Positions 1 through 8,389 of a stretch of DNA of 64,000 nucleotides are shown piece after piece. The notes below the pieces were generated by a model. The model ran no database searches, was not told the origin of the DNA, and saw nothing but the letters and a program-made list of their open reading frames with translations. Numbering within the stretch: position 1 is the stretch's first letter; each line of letters starts with the position of its first letter. Position numbers and translations under genes: made by a program. This DNA comes from Bacteroidales bacterium UBA3297 (GTDB lineage: Bacteria > Bacteroidota > Bacteroidia > Bacteroidales > Paludibacteraceae), in NCBI GenBank assembly GCA_002362105.1, contig DETD01000001.1, positions 136,293 to 200,292 of the forward strand. The letters run 5' to 3'.

Positions 1-2928
1 GAACTTGGACGCTTGGAAGTATACGATTGCATTCTGTGGCGAATGGTAAACATTGAGACGTCCGTTTGAATGCAGTACTTTGCAGACCGTATAGTTTTCA
101 CCGCTAACAGAAATAACAGAATTAGTAGCAATCTTAAACGTGGTATTATCTTCAGTCACAACCTCTATCAGCGACTGTGGCTTGATTGAAATCTCCCTCC
201 AATCCGACGAACTCGCAGAGAACTGCAAGTTCCAATAGACATCCCCCAAATCGATAACTCCATTATTAGGATTGAACGAATTGCCGTTCACCTTCACGCT
301 CCTCGGCAAATTGCCTAGGTCTGCGACACGTTGGTTTGCCGTAACCTCCGAAGTGAAGTCGTAGTACTGACCGTTGACTTTGACACGTGGGACTTGAAGT
401 TCAATAATGCCGTCCGAAGATGGGAAGCAGTAAACACCCCAATTGTTGAAATGCAAACCTTGGAAGAGTTGGTTATTAGTGCCGTCGATGGTCAGAACGC
501 TCGTACCGCTGTTATACGATACTATACTGCCTTGGCTTTGCGGAATGTCTATACCAAATATTTTCCTATTGTTTCCGCTAAAATCGATAACGGTATACGA
601 GAAAGCCGAGAGTTTCTTGTTCGCTGAATCCAACCTCAATACATCATTTCCCAATTGTGTTTGTGCGAGATTATATCCGTTACTTGTCACAACGTCGTTT
701 GGCAATGAATAGTTGATTTCCACGTTACCGCTGATGTCGGTTGTGATAGCGCTACCGTTGAAGGTGATACCCTTGACGTAGTTCGGCAGTCTGAAAGTAC
801 TTCCAAGTTGTGGAATGCCATTGCCTAGGGAATCCTCAATAATTGTGCATACTCTAATGCCGAGGACTCTAATGTTGAATCCGTTTCTTGAAGCTACCGT
901 ATTTCCATATCCGTCATACATCGAATACATCGAATCGGCATAGTCAGCATAGACAAGTTCTTTAGGTAGTTCACCACCGCCACCGATATTTCCCAAATCA
1001 ACCACGTTGGAACTGTTGAAGTTGAAGGTGTTGCCGTTGACGATAACAGAGAACCTTCCCAAATCTATTTGGTTCGGAGTGCTTTGTGACGGTATATGGC
1101 TCTGACCGTTAACGACAACCTCGTTTATAGAATGGTCGGCAAAGTAATCCAATACGAAGTTTGTGCTTGCAAGGCTCTCGCTCGCTGTATTGCTGATTGC
1201 AGACAAAGTCTTCTGCTCAACATTTACCGCTCCGTTGCGCCATTCCTTGGACACCCAAAGTTTATACAAAGGGTCGCACACGTTACCCAAATCGATAACT
1301 CCTAAATTGCTAGGCTCGAACGAATTGCCGTTCATCTCGATGCTCCTAACCCTTCCGCCCTCGCTCACAGCCGTGTCTACATAGTCAGTAATCGCCTTCA
1401 ATGAAGGGTAGAAAATCTGAGAGTCCTTATTATTATTAGTAATCGCACCTACCTTGTTTGAAGTCACCTCGTACTCTTTCTTAGTTGTATAAGACCAACT
1501 ATAGTTCTGACTGTCAACATATGATAGCACAGCCATCTCGCCTTGTCCGAGCGTATCGCTCACAGCCGTCCAAGAGTTGGTACTGTCACTGACTTCTATC
1601 ACAGTATCATCATTGACCGCAACGAAGTATAGTATGGTAGGTGTCATCACCTCGTCAGAGAAGGAGAAAGAGGTAGTACCGCTTTCCAAGAGGTTGTACT
1701 TGAAGACTTCCAATCCCTCGAAAGTCGTAGAATACGAGTTTGTGTCTATGCCGATATAGTCGTCCTTCTCAGTGTACGAAGTCATAAAGACGTCCATTTC
1801 TATAAGGTTGGCCTCATTGAAACCGTAATCGTCAATTGGCGTACCCATAGGAAGGAAAGCGCCTTGCAGAACCTCGAAAGTGCCGTTGAAGGCGATGTTC
1901 TGCATTCCCTTGACAACAAGGTAGCCGTTATAAGACTTCTGATAAATCTTGATTAATGTTGCGAGGTTTGGATTGGTCGTAACAGCCCCATAAGAATAAC
2001 CGTTCCTAGTCACATAGATGTCACCTCCGTACGAAGAGTTGTAGACAGAAAGTTGGACGTTGATTTTCACAGAACCGTTCGGAAGTCCTATGTAGTACCA
2101 CTGCTGAGTTGGGTACGTTTGAGTGAAGAATCTGTGTGGGGAAGAAAGGCTGAAAACGCTCCTATCCTCTTTCAGCACCGAACCCTTTGGAAGAAGGTTG
2201 CCGTTGATATCAGTTTCGGAAAGGTGGTTCTCCACGTAATGCAAACCTTCAATTCCGTTCGGAATATCGATTGAGCCGATATCCACAAGCCCTTGGTTAT
2301 CCTCAGTCGCAGTCCTATCCTCTCCATTGATTTGGACGTGGACGCTGACACGCTTATCCTCCAATGCGTCGATATCAGACTGCATCGCATTGATTGCGGA
2401 GTTGGTGTTCTGCTCCAAGGTATAGACATAGTTGCTAGTGATAGCGCTCTGCAGTCCTTCCTCAGCGTAATCGACAATCGGAAAGTCTTCGACAATCGTG
2501 CTCTCCGCCTTCACGTGAGTGTTTACAAAACAGTCGTTGGCGTCGTCGTACTCCCACCATTCTCCATTCACAAGCCTTGGAGAGAATCCTTGGTTGGACT
2601 CTATCGCAGAGTTGGTGGCATAGGCGGTGATACTATCAACACCTTGGAAGTTTGTCCTATTCACCGCAGTCTGCACACAGCGGAGAGGACCGACAGTTAT
2701 GGCTATGAACCACTGACGGTCTCCTTGCGGAACTCTGAACCAAATAGCTCCGTATCCGTTGTTGGCTGTCTCGTCGATGTTGAAGTCAGTTATCATCGTC
2801 CAATCCGTCTCGCTATCGCCAACCAATCGGTGCTTTAGAAAGACGGACGTTATCAGTTGCCTTCGCAACTTTATCGGCTCGTCGTTGTCGTCAACGAGAG
2901 TGAATTTTACATTGTATAAGATATCCAT
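1..2928 (-). CDS. Phage tail fibre-like structural protein, 3' end outside window
   Basis: The frame is open from an ATG at 2928 to base 1 (976 codons, no stop), so the C terminus is missing. After about 130 non-repetitive residues a short motif recurs at least six times: V-N-G-N-S-F-x-P followed some ten residues later by V-I-D-L-G-N (also as N-G-Q, N-G-S, V-D-L-G, V-A-D-L-G variants), with inserts of variable length between copies. Modular beta-rich repeats of this kind are usual in fibre or spike proteins of Bacteroidales phages (family knowledge); a receptor-binding role is inference. It is the last gene of the virion block and has its own leader element and an upstream terminator, so it is probably transcribed apart from the capsid genes. 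Confidence 0.7.
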   Translation of the reverse strand, partial: MDILYNVKFTLVDDNDEPIKLRRQLITSVFLKHRLVGDSETDWTMITDFNIDETANNGYGAIWFRVPQGDRQWFIAITVGPLRCVQTAVNRTNFQGVDSITAYATNSAIESNQGFSPRLVNGEWWEYDDANDCFVNTHVKAESTIVEDFPIVDYAEEGLQSAITSNYVYTLEQNTNSAINAMQSDIDALEDKRVSVHVQINGEDRTATEDNQGLVDIGSIDIPNGIEGLHYVENHLSETDINGNLLPKGSVLKEDRSVFSLSSPHRFFTQTYPTQQWYYIGLPNGSVKINVQLSVYNSSYGGDIYVTRNGYSYGAVTTNPNLATLIKIYQKSYNGYLVVKGMQNIAFNGTFEVLQGAFLPMGTPIDDYGFNEANLIEMDVFMTSYTEKDDYIGIDTNSYSTTFEGLEVFKYNLLESGTTSFSFSDEVMTPTILYFVAVNDDTVIEVSDSTNSWTAVSDTLGQGEMAVLSYVDSQNYSWSYTTKKEYEVTSNKVGAITNNNKDSQIFYPSLKAITDYVDTAVSEGGRVRSIEMNGNSFEPSNLGVIDLGNVCDPLYKLWVSKEWRNGAVNVEQKTLSAISNTASESLASTNFVLDYFADHSINEVVVNGQSHIPSQSTPNQIDLGRFSVIVNGNTFNFNSSNVVDLGNIGGGGELPKELVYADYADSMYSMYDGYGNTVASRNGFNIRVLGIRVCTIIEDSLGNGIPQLGSTFRLPNYVKGITFNGSAITTDISGNVEINYSLPNDVVTSNGYNLAQTQLGNDVLRLDSANKKLSAFSYTVIDFSGNNRKIFGIDIPQSQGSIVSYNSGTSVLTIDGTNNQLFQGLHFNNWGVYCFPSSDGIIELQVPRVKVNGQYYDFTSEVTANQRVADLGNLPRSVKVNGNSFNPNNGVIDLGDVYWNLQFSASSSDWREISIKPQSLIEVVTEDNTTFKIATNSVISVSGENYTVCKVLHSNGRLNVYHSPQNAIVYFQASKF

Positions 2929-2940
2929 TAGTACTATGGT

Positions 2941-2981
2941 TTTCTAGTAAATACCGTTTCACCAAAAAATACGGCTAACGA
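2941..2981 (-). promoter_or_regulatory. Shared phage leader element, copy 1 (fibre gene)
   Basis: On the minus strand, CGTTAGCC-GTATTTTTTGG is followed by GGTATTTA and AGAAAA just before the fibre gene ATG. The same ordered blocks precede the genes starting at 7929 and 17,874. It resembles a degenerate Bacteroidota -7 box (TA, T-run, G) plus a conserved transcript start; a late-promoter role is inference. Confidence 0.45.
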
Positions 2982-2988
2982 ACGTTGA

Positions 2989-3018
2989 ATAACGCCAATT
3001 TTGGCGTTATCTCTTTTT
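2989..3018 (+). terminator. Perfect 10-bp hairpin with T tract on plus strand
   Basis: ATAACGCCAA, TT, TTGGCGTTAT is a perfect inverted repeat (2989-3010), followed on the plus strand by CTCTTTTT. No plus-strand gene ends here, so it may instead be part of the upstream control region of the fibre gene or block antisense transcription. Confidence 0.4.
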
Positions 3019-3023
3019 CACAC

Positions 3024-3059
3024 AAAAAAAGGCACTACACATTAATTGTGCAATGCCTT
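3024..3059 (-). terminator. Intrinsic terminator between tail protein and fibre gene
   Basis: Read on the minus strand, a 13-bp stem (two G-U pairs) with a 5-nt loop is followed by seven T. It lies about 40 bases after the stop of the 207-aa gene and should end the capsid/portal transcript. Confidence 0.75.
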
Positions 3060-3100
3060 AATATTAAAACAGTTAAATGGTATAAGTTGGAGTCTGAACT

Positions 3101-3724
3101 TTAATCCCTATCGGCAAGGCTCTCATAGAGAGTTGCGGTAGCCGAAGCCGAATAAGTGTCGTTGTTCTTGGCAATCAAGAAGTACATCGGCATAGAGCTC
3201 TTCGACTCAACAAGGTTGATGTTCCAAGCGTTGCCGACAGAATCAGAATATGGGTCGTTGTCCATAGCGGAACACTCGAGACCGTTTTCCAATCCATATA
3301 TTCTATATTCAGCGCCACCGTCAACGAGAGCCTCAGCGCTTGCGCCCTTGTATCTCTGACGAGTGATTGCTACAAAGTTGCCGTTTAGGATTGCTTGCAA
3401 CTGTTTGGCGGACAAAGGGTCTGACGACCAAATATTGAAAGCCACGGTGTTGGACACGAACGAACGAAAGTCACCTTCCGCTAAAGAAGTTTGTGTACCG
3501 TTGAACGCATTTTTCAGCTGAAAAACGAAAGCGCCCTTCTTGCCGTCCTTAAGAGCGAAACCATTGACAACAGACGGATAGTCAGTGTCGTAGCTGACAG
3601 ACGACCAATCGATGTCCGCTCTGTTGATAAGGATGAGCTCATTCTCAAATCCTTCGGCAACGTTGCAGACAACATTAACGTTATCCAAATCGTAATCAAC
3701 AAGATTACAGATGTTTGTGCTCAT
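3101..3724 (-). CDS. Putative tail tube / major tail protein
   Basis: A 207-residue soluble protein directly downstream of the major capsid gene, without signal peptide or membrane segment, rich in N, D, S and beta-type sequence. It has no sequence motif that I can name. Position right after the capsid gene, length, and composition fit a major tail (tube) or another abundant virion protein; this is inference from synteny. The gap to the capsid gene (3725-3812) contains a strong GC-rich hairpin, which would allow the two abundant products to be adjusted separately. It ends shortly before an intrinsic terminator. Confidence 0.5.
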   Translation of the reverse strand: MSTNICNLVDYDLDNVNVVCNVAEGFENELILINRADIDWSSVSYDTDYPSVVNGFALKDGKKGAFVFQLKNAFNGTQTSLAEGDFRSFVSNTVAFNIWSSDPLSAKQLQAILNGNFVAITRQRYKGASAEALVDGGAEYRIYGLENGLECSAMDNDPYSDSVGNAWNINLVESKSSMPMYFLIAKNNDTYSASATATLYESLADRD

Positions 3725-3760
3725 TTTCTATATAGTGAGTTTTGTGATTATTCTAAGAAT

Positions 3761-3806
3761 AACACTGCCAACCCCCCTCTTTAGGACAAGAAGGGGGAAC
3801 AGTGTT
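3761..3806. terminator. Hairpin between capsid and tail-tube genes
   Basis: AACACTG pairs with CAGTGTT and an inner C-rich/G-rich arm pairs as well, loop about 8 nt. The better T tract (TGTTTTTT) is on the plus-strand side. On the minus strand it would act on the capsid transcript as a processing or partial-termination site. Confidence 0.45.
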
Positions 3807-3812
3807 TGTTTT

Positions 3813-4802
3813 TTAGTAAGCCATTACAAAGTTGTCGTTAACTGCAATGATAGCACCGCTGTTGAACTCAACCTTTGCCTTGACGTCGTTGTCGTCCTTG
3901 CTGAACCAAACATCAGCCTTGAAAGAGGTATCTTCGTTCTCACGAGTGCCGATGCCGATAGAGAGTTTGGTAGAGGCGAAGATGATGGCACGCTTGCCGT
4001 AGAACTTGTCTCCACTTACCATCTGTTCCAAAATCTTGTCGATGTAAGGGTTGACAATCAGTTTGTAGCCGTCGAAGTTGTATGCCTTGTAGCCACCCTT
4101 CAACTCCTCGTATTGGGTCTCGTTCCACTTGTTGCCGTTCATACGCATTGCATATGCCAAGTCAGAGTAGAACTTTTGATTGACCATAATATAACCATCC
4201 TCTTGCAAATCAGCGCTGAACTCGTCAATGACGTTATAAAGGGTATCGATAGCGTTAGTGCCAGTCCTCAACCAAGCCTTTGTGTTGGTGGTAATGCCTA
4301 CCAATTGGCTAGCCTTTGCGTCACCGTCAGCAATCAGAGCCTCACCTTGCAAGAGCAGACCGTTGCTTGCGCCAACAAGTCCGTTGGTGGTGTAGTCGCT
4401 TGAGTCGGTAGATTGGAACAGAGTTCTTGCAACCAAAGCCTCGTTGAAGGCCTGCTCCAAGTATTCGCTGACATACTGCATAAACGCCTCGTTCTCGGTC
4501 AAGTCGAACAGTTTCTGATTGCGCAACAGTTCCTTCTCGAGCTGTTCCTCGCACCACTTCTTATAGATGCCGTAGCTACCAAGAGTCCACTTCTTGCCAC
4601 TCGAAACGTTGGCGTCACCGAAGGTAGGGTTGCACTCGGCACTGCCGACCTCGGTGAAAGAGCCTTTTGCGAAGACGTTGACATCATCGCCAGTTACAAC
4701 GCCTGTATAAAGGGTTGCGATTTCGTTCAAGCCGTTCTCCTTGATAAAGGCATCGAAAATATATCTTGCCAACTCAACGGCATATTCCTTTGTTATTTCC
4801 AT
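3813..4802 (-). CDS. Major capsid protein
   Basis: A 329-residue protein placed just downstream of the protease/scaffold gene, the standard position of the HK97-fold capsid subunit. It shows the expected pattern: an acidic helical N terminus, a long helical segment near residues 75-125 resembling a spine helix, a central alpha/beta region with a loop rich in N and G (near residues 195-235), and C-terminal beta strands ending in a short aromatic tail. No catalytic motifs. There is no separate N-terminal delta domain, which agrees with the scaffold being supplied by the upstream gene. Assignment rests on size, order and general sequence character; a profile search would confirm. Confidence 0.75.
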   Translation of the reverse strand: MEITKEYAVELARYIFDAFIKENGLNEIATLYTGVVTGDDVNVFAKGSFTEVGSAECNPTFGDANVSSGKKWTLGSYGIYKKWCEEQLEKELLRNQKLFDLTENEAFMQYVSEYLEQAFNEALVARTLFQSTDSSDYTTNGLVGASNGLLLQGEALIADGDAKASQLVGITTNTKAWLRTGTNAIDTLYNVIDEFSADLQEDGYIMVNQKFYSDLAYAMRMNGNKWNETQYEELKGGYKAYNFDGYKLIVNPYIDKILEQMVSGDKFYGKRAIIFASTKLSIGIGTRENEDTSFKADVWFSKDDNDVKAKVEFNSGAIIAVNDNFVMAY

Positions 4803-4829
4803 AATTTCAATTGAATATTTTAAAAGTTA

Positions 4830-5384
4830 TTATTTTCTGTTTCTCTTCATTTCCACCAATTCCTTGATGGTGTACTTCTTGTTATCCTTCTTCTCCACAG
4901 CGTTGAACACCTTTGCGGAGTGCTTTACGTTGCAAAGTGCCTTCAACTTGTCCTTGCCACCACATTTTTCAACAAGTTCCTTCAGTTCGTCGAACTCCTT
5001 GAGTGACTCTTCGACGATTTCCTTGACAACCTTGCCGACTTCGGTAGCGTCAACCTCGCCATCTTCTTCAACGGTCTGTCCAACAGTCTGCTCAACAGCC
5101 TCTTGGACTGTTTCTGCAACCTCCTCGACTTTTTTCTCTTGGCTCTTTTCCTCACCCTCGTTATCAACCACCTCTTCTTGTGGTGCGATTACATCTGTAA
5201 TGACACCTCCCTCTACGGTAATCGTGTAACCGTCAACCACGAAAATGCCGTCCTTGTCGCACTTTCCACCGACTTCCAAAACGTCGATTTCCAAGTTAGT
5301 GCCGTCTTCGGCTGTGTATACTTCATTATAAAGCAATGCCTTGACAATCTTGTTGGTCAGCATTGTTAGAAAACTCTTTTTCAT
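4830..5384 (-). CDS. Possible nested scaffold protein (internal start of the protease gene)
   Basis: Same frame as the protease gene, starting at the internal methionine 182 and giving 184 acidic residues. The preceding coding sequence is unusually A-rich (AACAAAAAAGAAATAATACA just before the ATG), which looks like a Bacteroidota translation initiation region more than like protease coding DNA. Nested protease/scaffold genes are known in lambda (C and Nu3) and related phages. That both products are made here is inference. Confidence 0.4.
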   Translation of the reverse strand: MKKSFLTMLTNKIVKALLYNEVYTAEDGTNLEIDVLEVGGKCDKDGIFVVDGYTITVEGGVITDVIAPQEEVVDNEGEEKSQEKKVEEVAETVQEAVEQTVGQTVEEDGEVDATEVGKVVKEIVEESLKEFDELKELVEKCGGKDKLKALCNVKHSAKVFNAVEKKDNKKYTIKELVEMKRNRK

Positions 5385-5927
5385 TGTATTATTTCTTTTT
5401 TGTTTATTATAAATACTACGCTTGTTCTGCAATTGCTCTACAGTTCCGATAAGTCCGTATTCCTTCGCCTTGTCGGCATAAAATTCGGTCTCCTTGGACA
5501 TCAGAGAATCCATCAGTTCGTCGTCCATCAGAGTCCTCAGCCTATACACGGCCTTTATCTGCTCGTTTGCGCTCTCCATAGAGGTAGTGAGCGCCTTGAT
5601 TTCGCTTAGGTTCTGCGTACCGTAGAAGCTCACCAATGGGTTGTGTATGAGGAAACAAGTGTTCCTCGTGGCAGTTCTGTTCTCCAAAGGGACACCGCAG
5701 AGGATTAGCGTTGCCGAGCTAGCCACGTTTCCACGGCATTTTGCGTAGAGCGTGTGTCTGTCCTTGGGGCAAGTGGAAAGCATATCGAAGATTTCCAATC
5801 CTATAGGAAGAGACCCACCCAAAGAGTTAATCAGCAGACAGATTTCCTTCTCACTGCTCTCGAGAGCCGACTTGACATCAGCCAAAGTCTTCTCATTGAT
5901 ATCATTGAATATTTCGACGTATCTCAT
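4830..5927 (-). CDS. ClpP-like prohead protease fused to scaffold region
   Basis: 365 residues. Residues 1-170 have the ClpP/crotonase-type protease pattern: LLINSLGGS near 31-39, the catalytic serine region NVASSATLI (Ser70/71), a histidine in LIHNPL (His95) and a C-terminal D-K-A-K-E-Y-G-L-I-G stretch typical of the family. Residues 182-365 are highly acidic and E/V/K-rich, probably helical and coiled-coil, as in scaffolding proteins. The enzyme should trim scaffold and capsid during prohead maturation. Between the two parts lies AT-rich, leader-like DNA with an internal ATG at 5384, so a separate scaffold product may be made from the same frame. Lies between connector and capsid genes. Confidence 0.8.
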   Translation of the reverse strand: MRYVEIFNDINEKTLADVKSALESSEKEICLLINSLGGSLPIGLEIFDMLSTCPKDRHTLYAKCRGNVASSATLILCGVPLENRTATRNTCFLIHNPLVSFYGTQNLSEIKALTTSMESANEQIKAVYRLRTLMDDELMDSLMSKETEFYADKAKEYGLIGTVEQLQNKRSIYNKQKRNNTMKKSFLTMLTNKIVKALLYNEVYTAEDGTNLEIDVLEVGGKCDKDGIFVVDGYTITVEGGVITDVIAPQEEVVDNEGEEKSQEKKVEEVAETVQEAVEQTVGQTVEEDGEVDATEVGKVVKEIVEESLKEFDELKELVEKCGGKDKLKALCNVKHSAKVFNAVEKKDNKKYTIKELVEMKRNRK

Positions 5928-5951
5928 TCTTTCTATTGTTTTAATTAAATA

Positions 5952-6419
5952 TCAGTCACCTACGATACGCATCCGATTGGAGAAGTTGCTGTTGGCGTTT
6001 GTCGGTGAGAATGACTGCAGTAGTTTCTGAACTATACTGTCCGCACATTCCTTATAATACAGCGATTGGCTGACAATCTGTGCGTTGGTCGCAGTCTCTG
6101 ACGCAAGGCTTTCGTTGAGTTTGTTGGTTATTCCGTAGCGAGTTAGCGTCGAAGGCTTCCTCATAGTTCTAGAGACAACATAGTAGCCGATAGCTAGCCT
6201 TAGACCGTCATCCAATAACTCTTGCGTCACAGTACTGAAAGTGCCACCGCTTGTACCGTTGGAAATCAAGTCGTTATATATTTCATCTCCGAATTTGTCC
6301 TTGACATCCAACAAAAGAACCTCGTTGAGCGACGAGTTGAAGATGCTGTCCTCGCTCGTATATGGAATGATTGTATTGTCAATCATCTCCTTTGTAATTA
6401 TATTAGTGTAGATTTCCAT
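5952..6419 (-). CDS. Putative head-tail connector (adaptor) protein
   Basis: 155 residues between portal and protease genes, three bases from the portal stop. Mostly helical, no membrane segment, no enzyme motif. Small helical proteins beside the portal gene are commonly head-completion adaptors of the gp6 type; several Bacteroidales prophages carry a protein of this size in this place. Assignment is by position and predicted fold class only. Translationally coupled with the portal gene. Confidence 0.5.
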   Translation of the reverse strand: MEIYTNIITKEMIDNTIIPYTSEDSIFNSSLNEVLLLDVKDKFGDEIYNDLISNGTSGGTFSTVTQELLDDGLRLAIGYYVVSRTMRKPSTLTRYGITNKLNESLASETATNAQIVSQSLYYKECADSIVQKLLQSFSPTNANSNFSNRMRIVGD

Positions 6420-6422
6420 TTG

Positions 6423-7502
6423 CTATTCGGTAATTGAATCTGATTCATTATAATGGATTTCAGCAAGAGTGAATGAAGGCTCGATTTTCCTCAGTTCCGC
6501 CTCAATCTTCCTCCTTTGCGGACGTAGAGAGAAATTGTAGAAACGGTATGCGTCCTCAACTATATCTGTGCTGAAACCTAGCGAACCGCTCTCAATCCTC
6601 GAGAAGGCCTCTTGCTTGAAGAAGCCGACAATCTTGTTCTCGACGTACACCTTAGAGTTCTCGAAACGAGAGTCATAGGACTCGGTCGACAAGTTCATCA
6701 TCTCAGGCTTCTCCTCCACGCTCGCATACTCGTACAGAGCAATCTTGCCAACCGAGCAGTCTCCTTGCAGTTTGGCCAAGTTCTCCGCAAAATCGTCGTT
6801 GTTGGCGCTGTTGAGTGGAACGCTGACAATCATACTAGGCATTGCGTTGCAACGAACATCCCTATAAAGGGCGTTGATGATACCACACTCCATAGACACG
6901 ATTGGAAGTATGGACTCTATGGATGTCGGATAGGAGATAGTGTTGGAGAAGTACATAATCTCACCTTTGTAGTTCTCAGCACCACCGACACTCTCCATCC
7001 TTTGAAGACGGGTTTCGACGTCCGAGGTGAAAATCCAATACCTCTCCCTATCTTGTCTTGGATTGATTTTCTTTCTGTTGGCAGTTTTCGTACCGCTCCA
7101 ATCGGCACAGTAATAGCAGTAGGTGTAGACGCCTTGTGCGTTCTGCTCACCAAGCCTAATGCTCTCGAATGGGACGTAGTTGCAACCGTCAGCCTCTCCG
7201 AATGCCGAATAGGTCACGTGAAGGGCGAAACCTCCAAAAAGACAGTAGTCACCAATCAGTTTCTCCACCAACTTGGGAGACAGCAGACCCACGCCCCCAT
7301 AGTTGCCGAACAAGTTATCAGCCATACGAGTGACACACTTGTTCAGCGTCGGAGAAGCCTTGAAGAACTGCCTTACTTGCTGAGGATAGAGATTGTCGTA
7401 ACCATACCTTCTATAGTCGTTAGTTCTGTCGTATTCCTCATAGAATTGGTTGGGAAGTCGGACGTCTACGCCTTGTAGCGAATTGATTTTCTTGTCCGCC
7501 AT
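6423..7502 (-). CDS. Phage portal protein
   Basis: 359 residues, shorter than many portals (400-500) but with the usual order of parts. The N terminus contains an aspartate/tyrosine-rich clip-like stretch (RYGYDNLYPQQ), followed by a helical wing region with L-L-S-P-K-L-V-E-K near residue 78, a beta domain (YVPFESIRLGE near 110), and a long C-terminal helical region with the R-I-E-S-G-S-L-G-F motif before the last helices, like the S-x-x-S-G-x-A/x pattern in other portals. It forms the ring through which DNA enters the capsid. Starts one base after the stop of the upstream 141-aa gene and sits upstream of connector and protease genes. Confidence 0.75.
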   Translation of the reverse strand: MADKKINSLQGVDVRLPNQFYEEYDRTNDYRRYGYDNLYPQQVRQFFKASPTLNKCVTRMADNLFGNYGGVGLLSPKLVEKLIGDYCLFGGFALHVTYSAFGEADGCNYVPFESIRLGEQNAQGVYTYCYYCADWSGTKTANRKKINPRQDRERYWIFTSDVETRLQRMESVGGAENYKGEIMYFSNTISYPTSIESILPIVSMECGIINALYRDVRCNAMPSMIVSVPLNSANNDDFAENLAKLQGDCSVGKIALYEYASVEEKPEMMNLSTESYDSRFENSKVYVENKIVGFFKQEAFSRIESGSLGFSTDIVEDAYRFYNFSLRPQRRKIEAELRKIEPSFTLAEIHYNESDSITE

Positions 7503-7503
7503 A

Positions 7504-7929
7504 TTACTTGACGTTTTGTTTCTTTATTGTCCTTTTGGTCTTGACTTCCTTTATCTTGGCATCAATGTCAGTGCCGTCTTCTTGTGGGATAACTTCCTTG
7601 ATATACTTTTCAAACTCGTTCGGCATCTTCTCCTTCACTTTCTCAGCAAGGGCGTTGGTCAGAGTCGCAAAGCATACTAACTCGCCCTCGCACCAAAACA
7701 GAACGCCACGCTTGATACTGTATCTAAGCATACCGTCCTTGTTCCTTTTCAGCCAACTCAACAGTTTGTTGTACAAGTCACCGATAAGGCTCTTGCAAGA
7801 GCACTCCTTCCAAGTGAAACCGAGTTGCTTCAATATATCCTTCAAGACTTGGCACTGCTCCTTGTCCGTCTTGTCGAAGTTCAAGGCAAATTCCTTGATT
7901 TCGCTATAATTGAACATTTTTTTCTCCAT
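7504..7929 (-). CDS. Phage protein of unknown function upstream of portal
   Basis: 141 residues, not recognised. Central segment has a C-S-C-K cysteine pair followed by a helix (SLIGDLYNKLLSWLKRNK); the C terminus is lysine-rich. An alternative start is the Met at codon 5 (7917). First gene of the head-gene transcript: an intrinsic terminator and copy 2 of the shared leader element lie immediately upstream. Small cysteine-containing proteins like this occur before portals in Bacteroidales prophages, but no function can be given. Confidence 0.6.
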   Translation of the reverse strand: MEKKMFNYSEIKEFALNFDKTDKEQCQVLKDILKQLGFTWKECSCKSLIGDLYNKLLSWLKRNKDGMLRYSIKRGVLFWCEGELVCFATLTNALAEKVKEKMPNEFEKYIKEVIPQEDGTDIDAKIKEVKTKRTIKKQNVK

Positions 7930-7935
7930 ATTGAA

Positions 7936-7969
7936 ACTTTTTTTCTCTTAAATACCAAACAAAAAAATA
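7936..7969 (-). promoter_or_regulatory. Shared phage leader element, copy 2 (head genes)
   Basis: Minus strand TATTTTTTTG, three bases, GGTATTTA, then AGAAAAAAAG, seven bases before the ATG at 7929. Matches copies at 2941-2981 and 17,826-17,863 in sequence, order and distance to the start codon. Confidence 0.45.
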
Positions 7970-8008
7970 AAGTGCCACACCTACAATTATGCAAGCATAG
8001 CACTTTGA
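7963..8008 (-). terminator. Intrinsic terminator upstream of the head-gene block
   Basis: Minus strand AAAGTGC pairs with GCACTTT and the stem extends by wobble pairs; it is followed by TATTTTTTT. It separates the tape-measure transcript from the head genes. The T tract is shared with leader element copy 2, so it could also work as an attenuator of that element. Confidence 0.65.
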
Positions 8009-8037
8009 TTCAACGTATTGAAGCAATTATGAGATAA

Positions 8038-8247
8038 TCAAGCAACGGCATCCAATTCCGATTCCAATCGGTATTCTTCCAATTCGTGTCCTAACTTCCT
8101 AATCAGCATAGAACTTAGTTTTTCCTTTCTTTCGTGATAGTCCAACATACCAAGTCCATCAAGGTTGCGTTTGTGCTTTCCAACCAACTGCAATTCTCTA
8201 TGGCGGTTTTGTATGTCACGGCTGAAATGTGAGCCGTGAGAAATTCT
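8038..8247 (-). other. Possible remnant of a small coding sequence
   Basis: In the 380-base gap between the tape-measure and 141-aa genes, one minus-strand frame is open for 69 codons and encodes a charged, helix-like sequence ending E-L-E-E-Y-R-L-E-S-E-L. It has no ATG near its beginning. A second frame just upstream (about 8290-8130) is also protein-like, so a frameshifted small gene is possible. Nothing recognisable. Confidence 0.25.
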
Positions 8248-8389
8248 TCACTCCAACCACTATTTCCTTCAAAAATCTTATCAATAATTTGCAATAGGTT
8301 ATTGAATCAAATATACAAAAAAAGTAGCATATAACAAAGTGAAGTTATACACTACTTATAATATAATATATTGATTATCAATTAGATAA

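Noticed and set aside
2293..2838. 181-codon plus-strand frame inside the fibre gene region
   Set aside because: The minus-strand frame is open over the whole region and protein-like; this one is its shadow.
3711..4403. 230-codon plus-strand frame over the capsid gene
   Set aside because: Antisense to the major capsid gene, with a valine-rich shadow composition.
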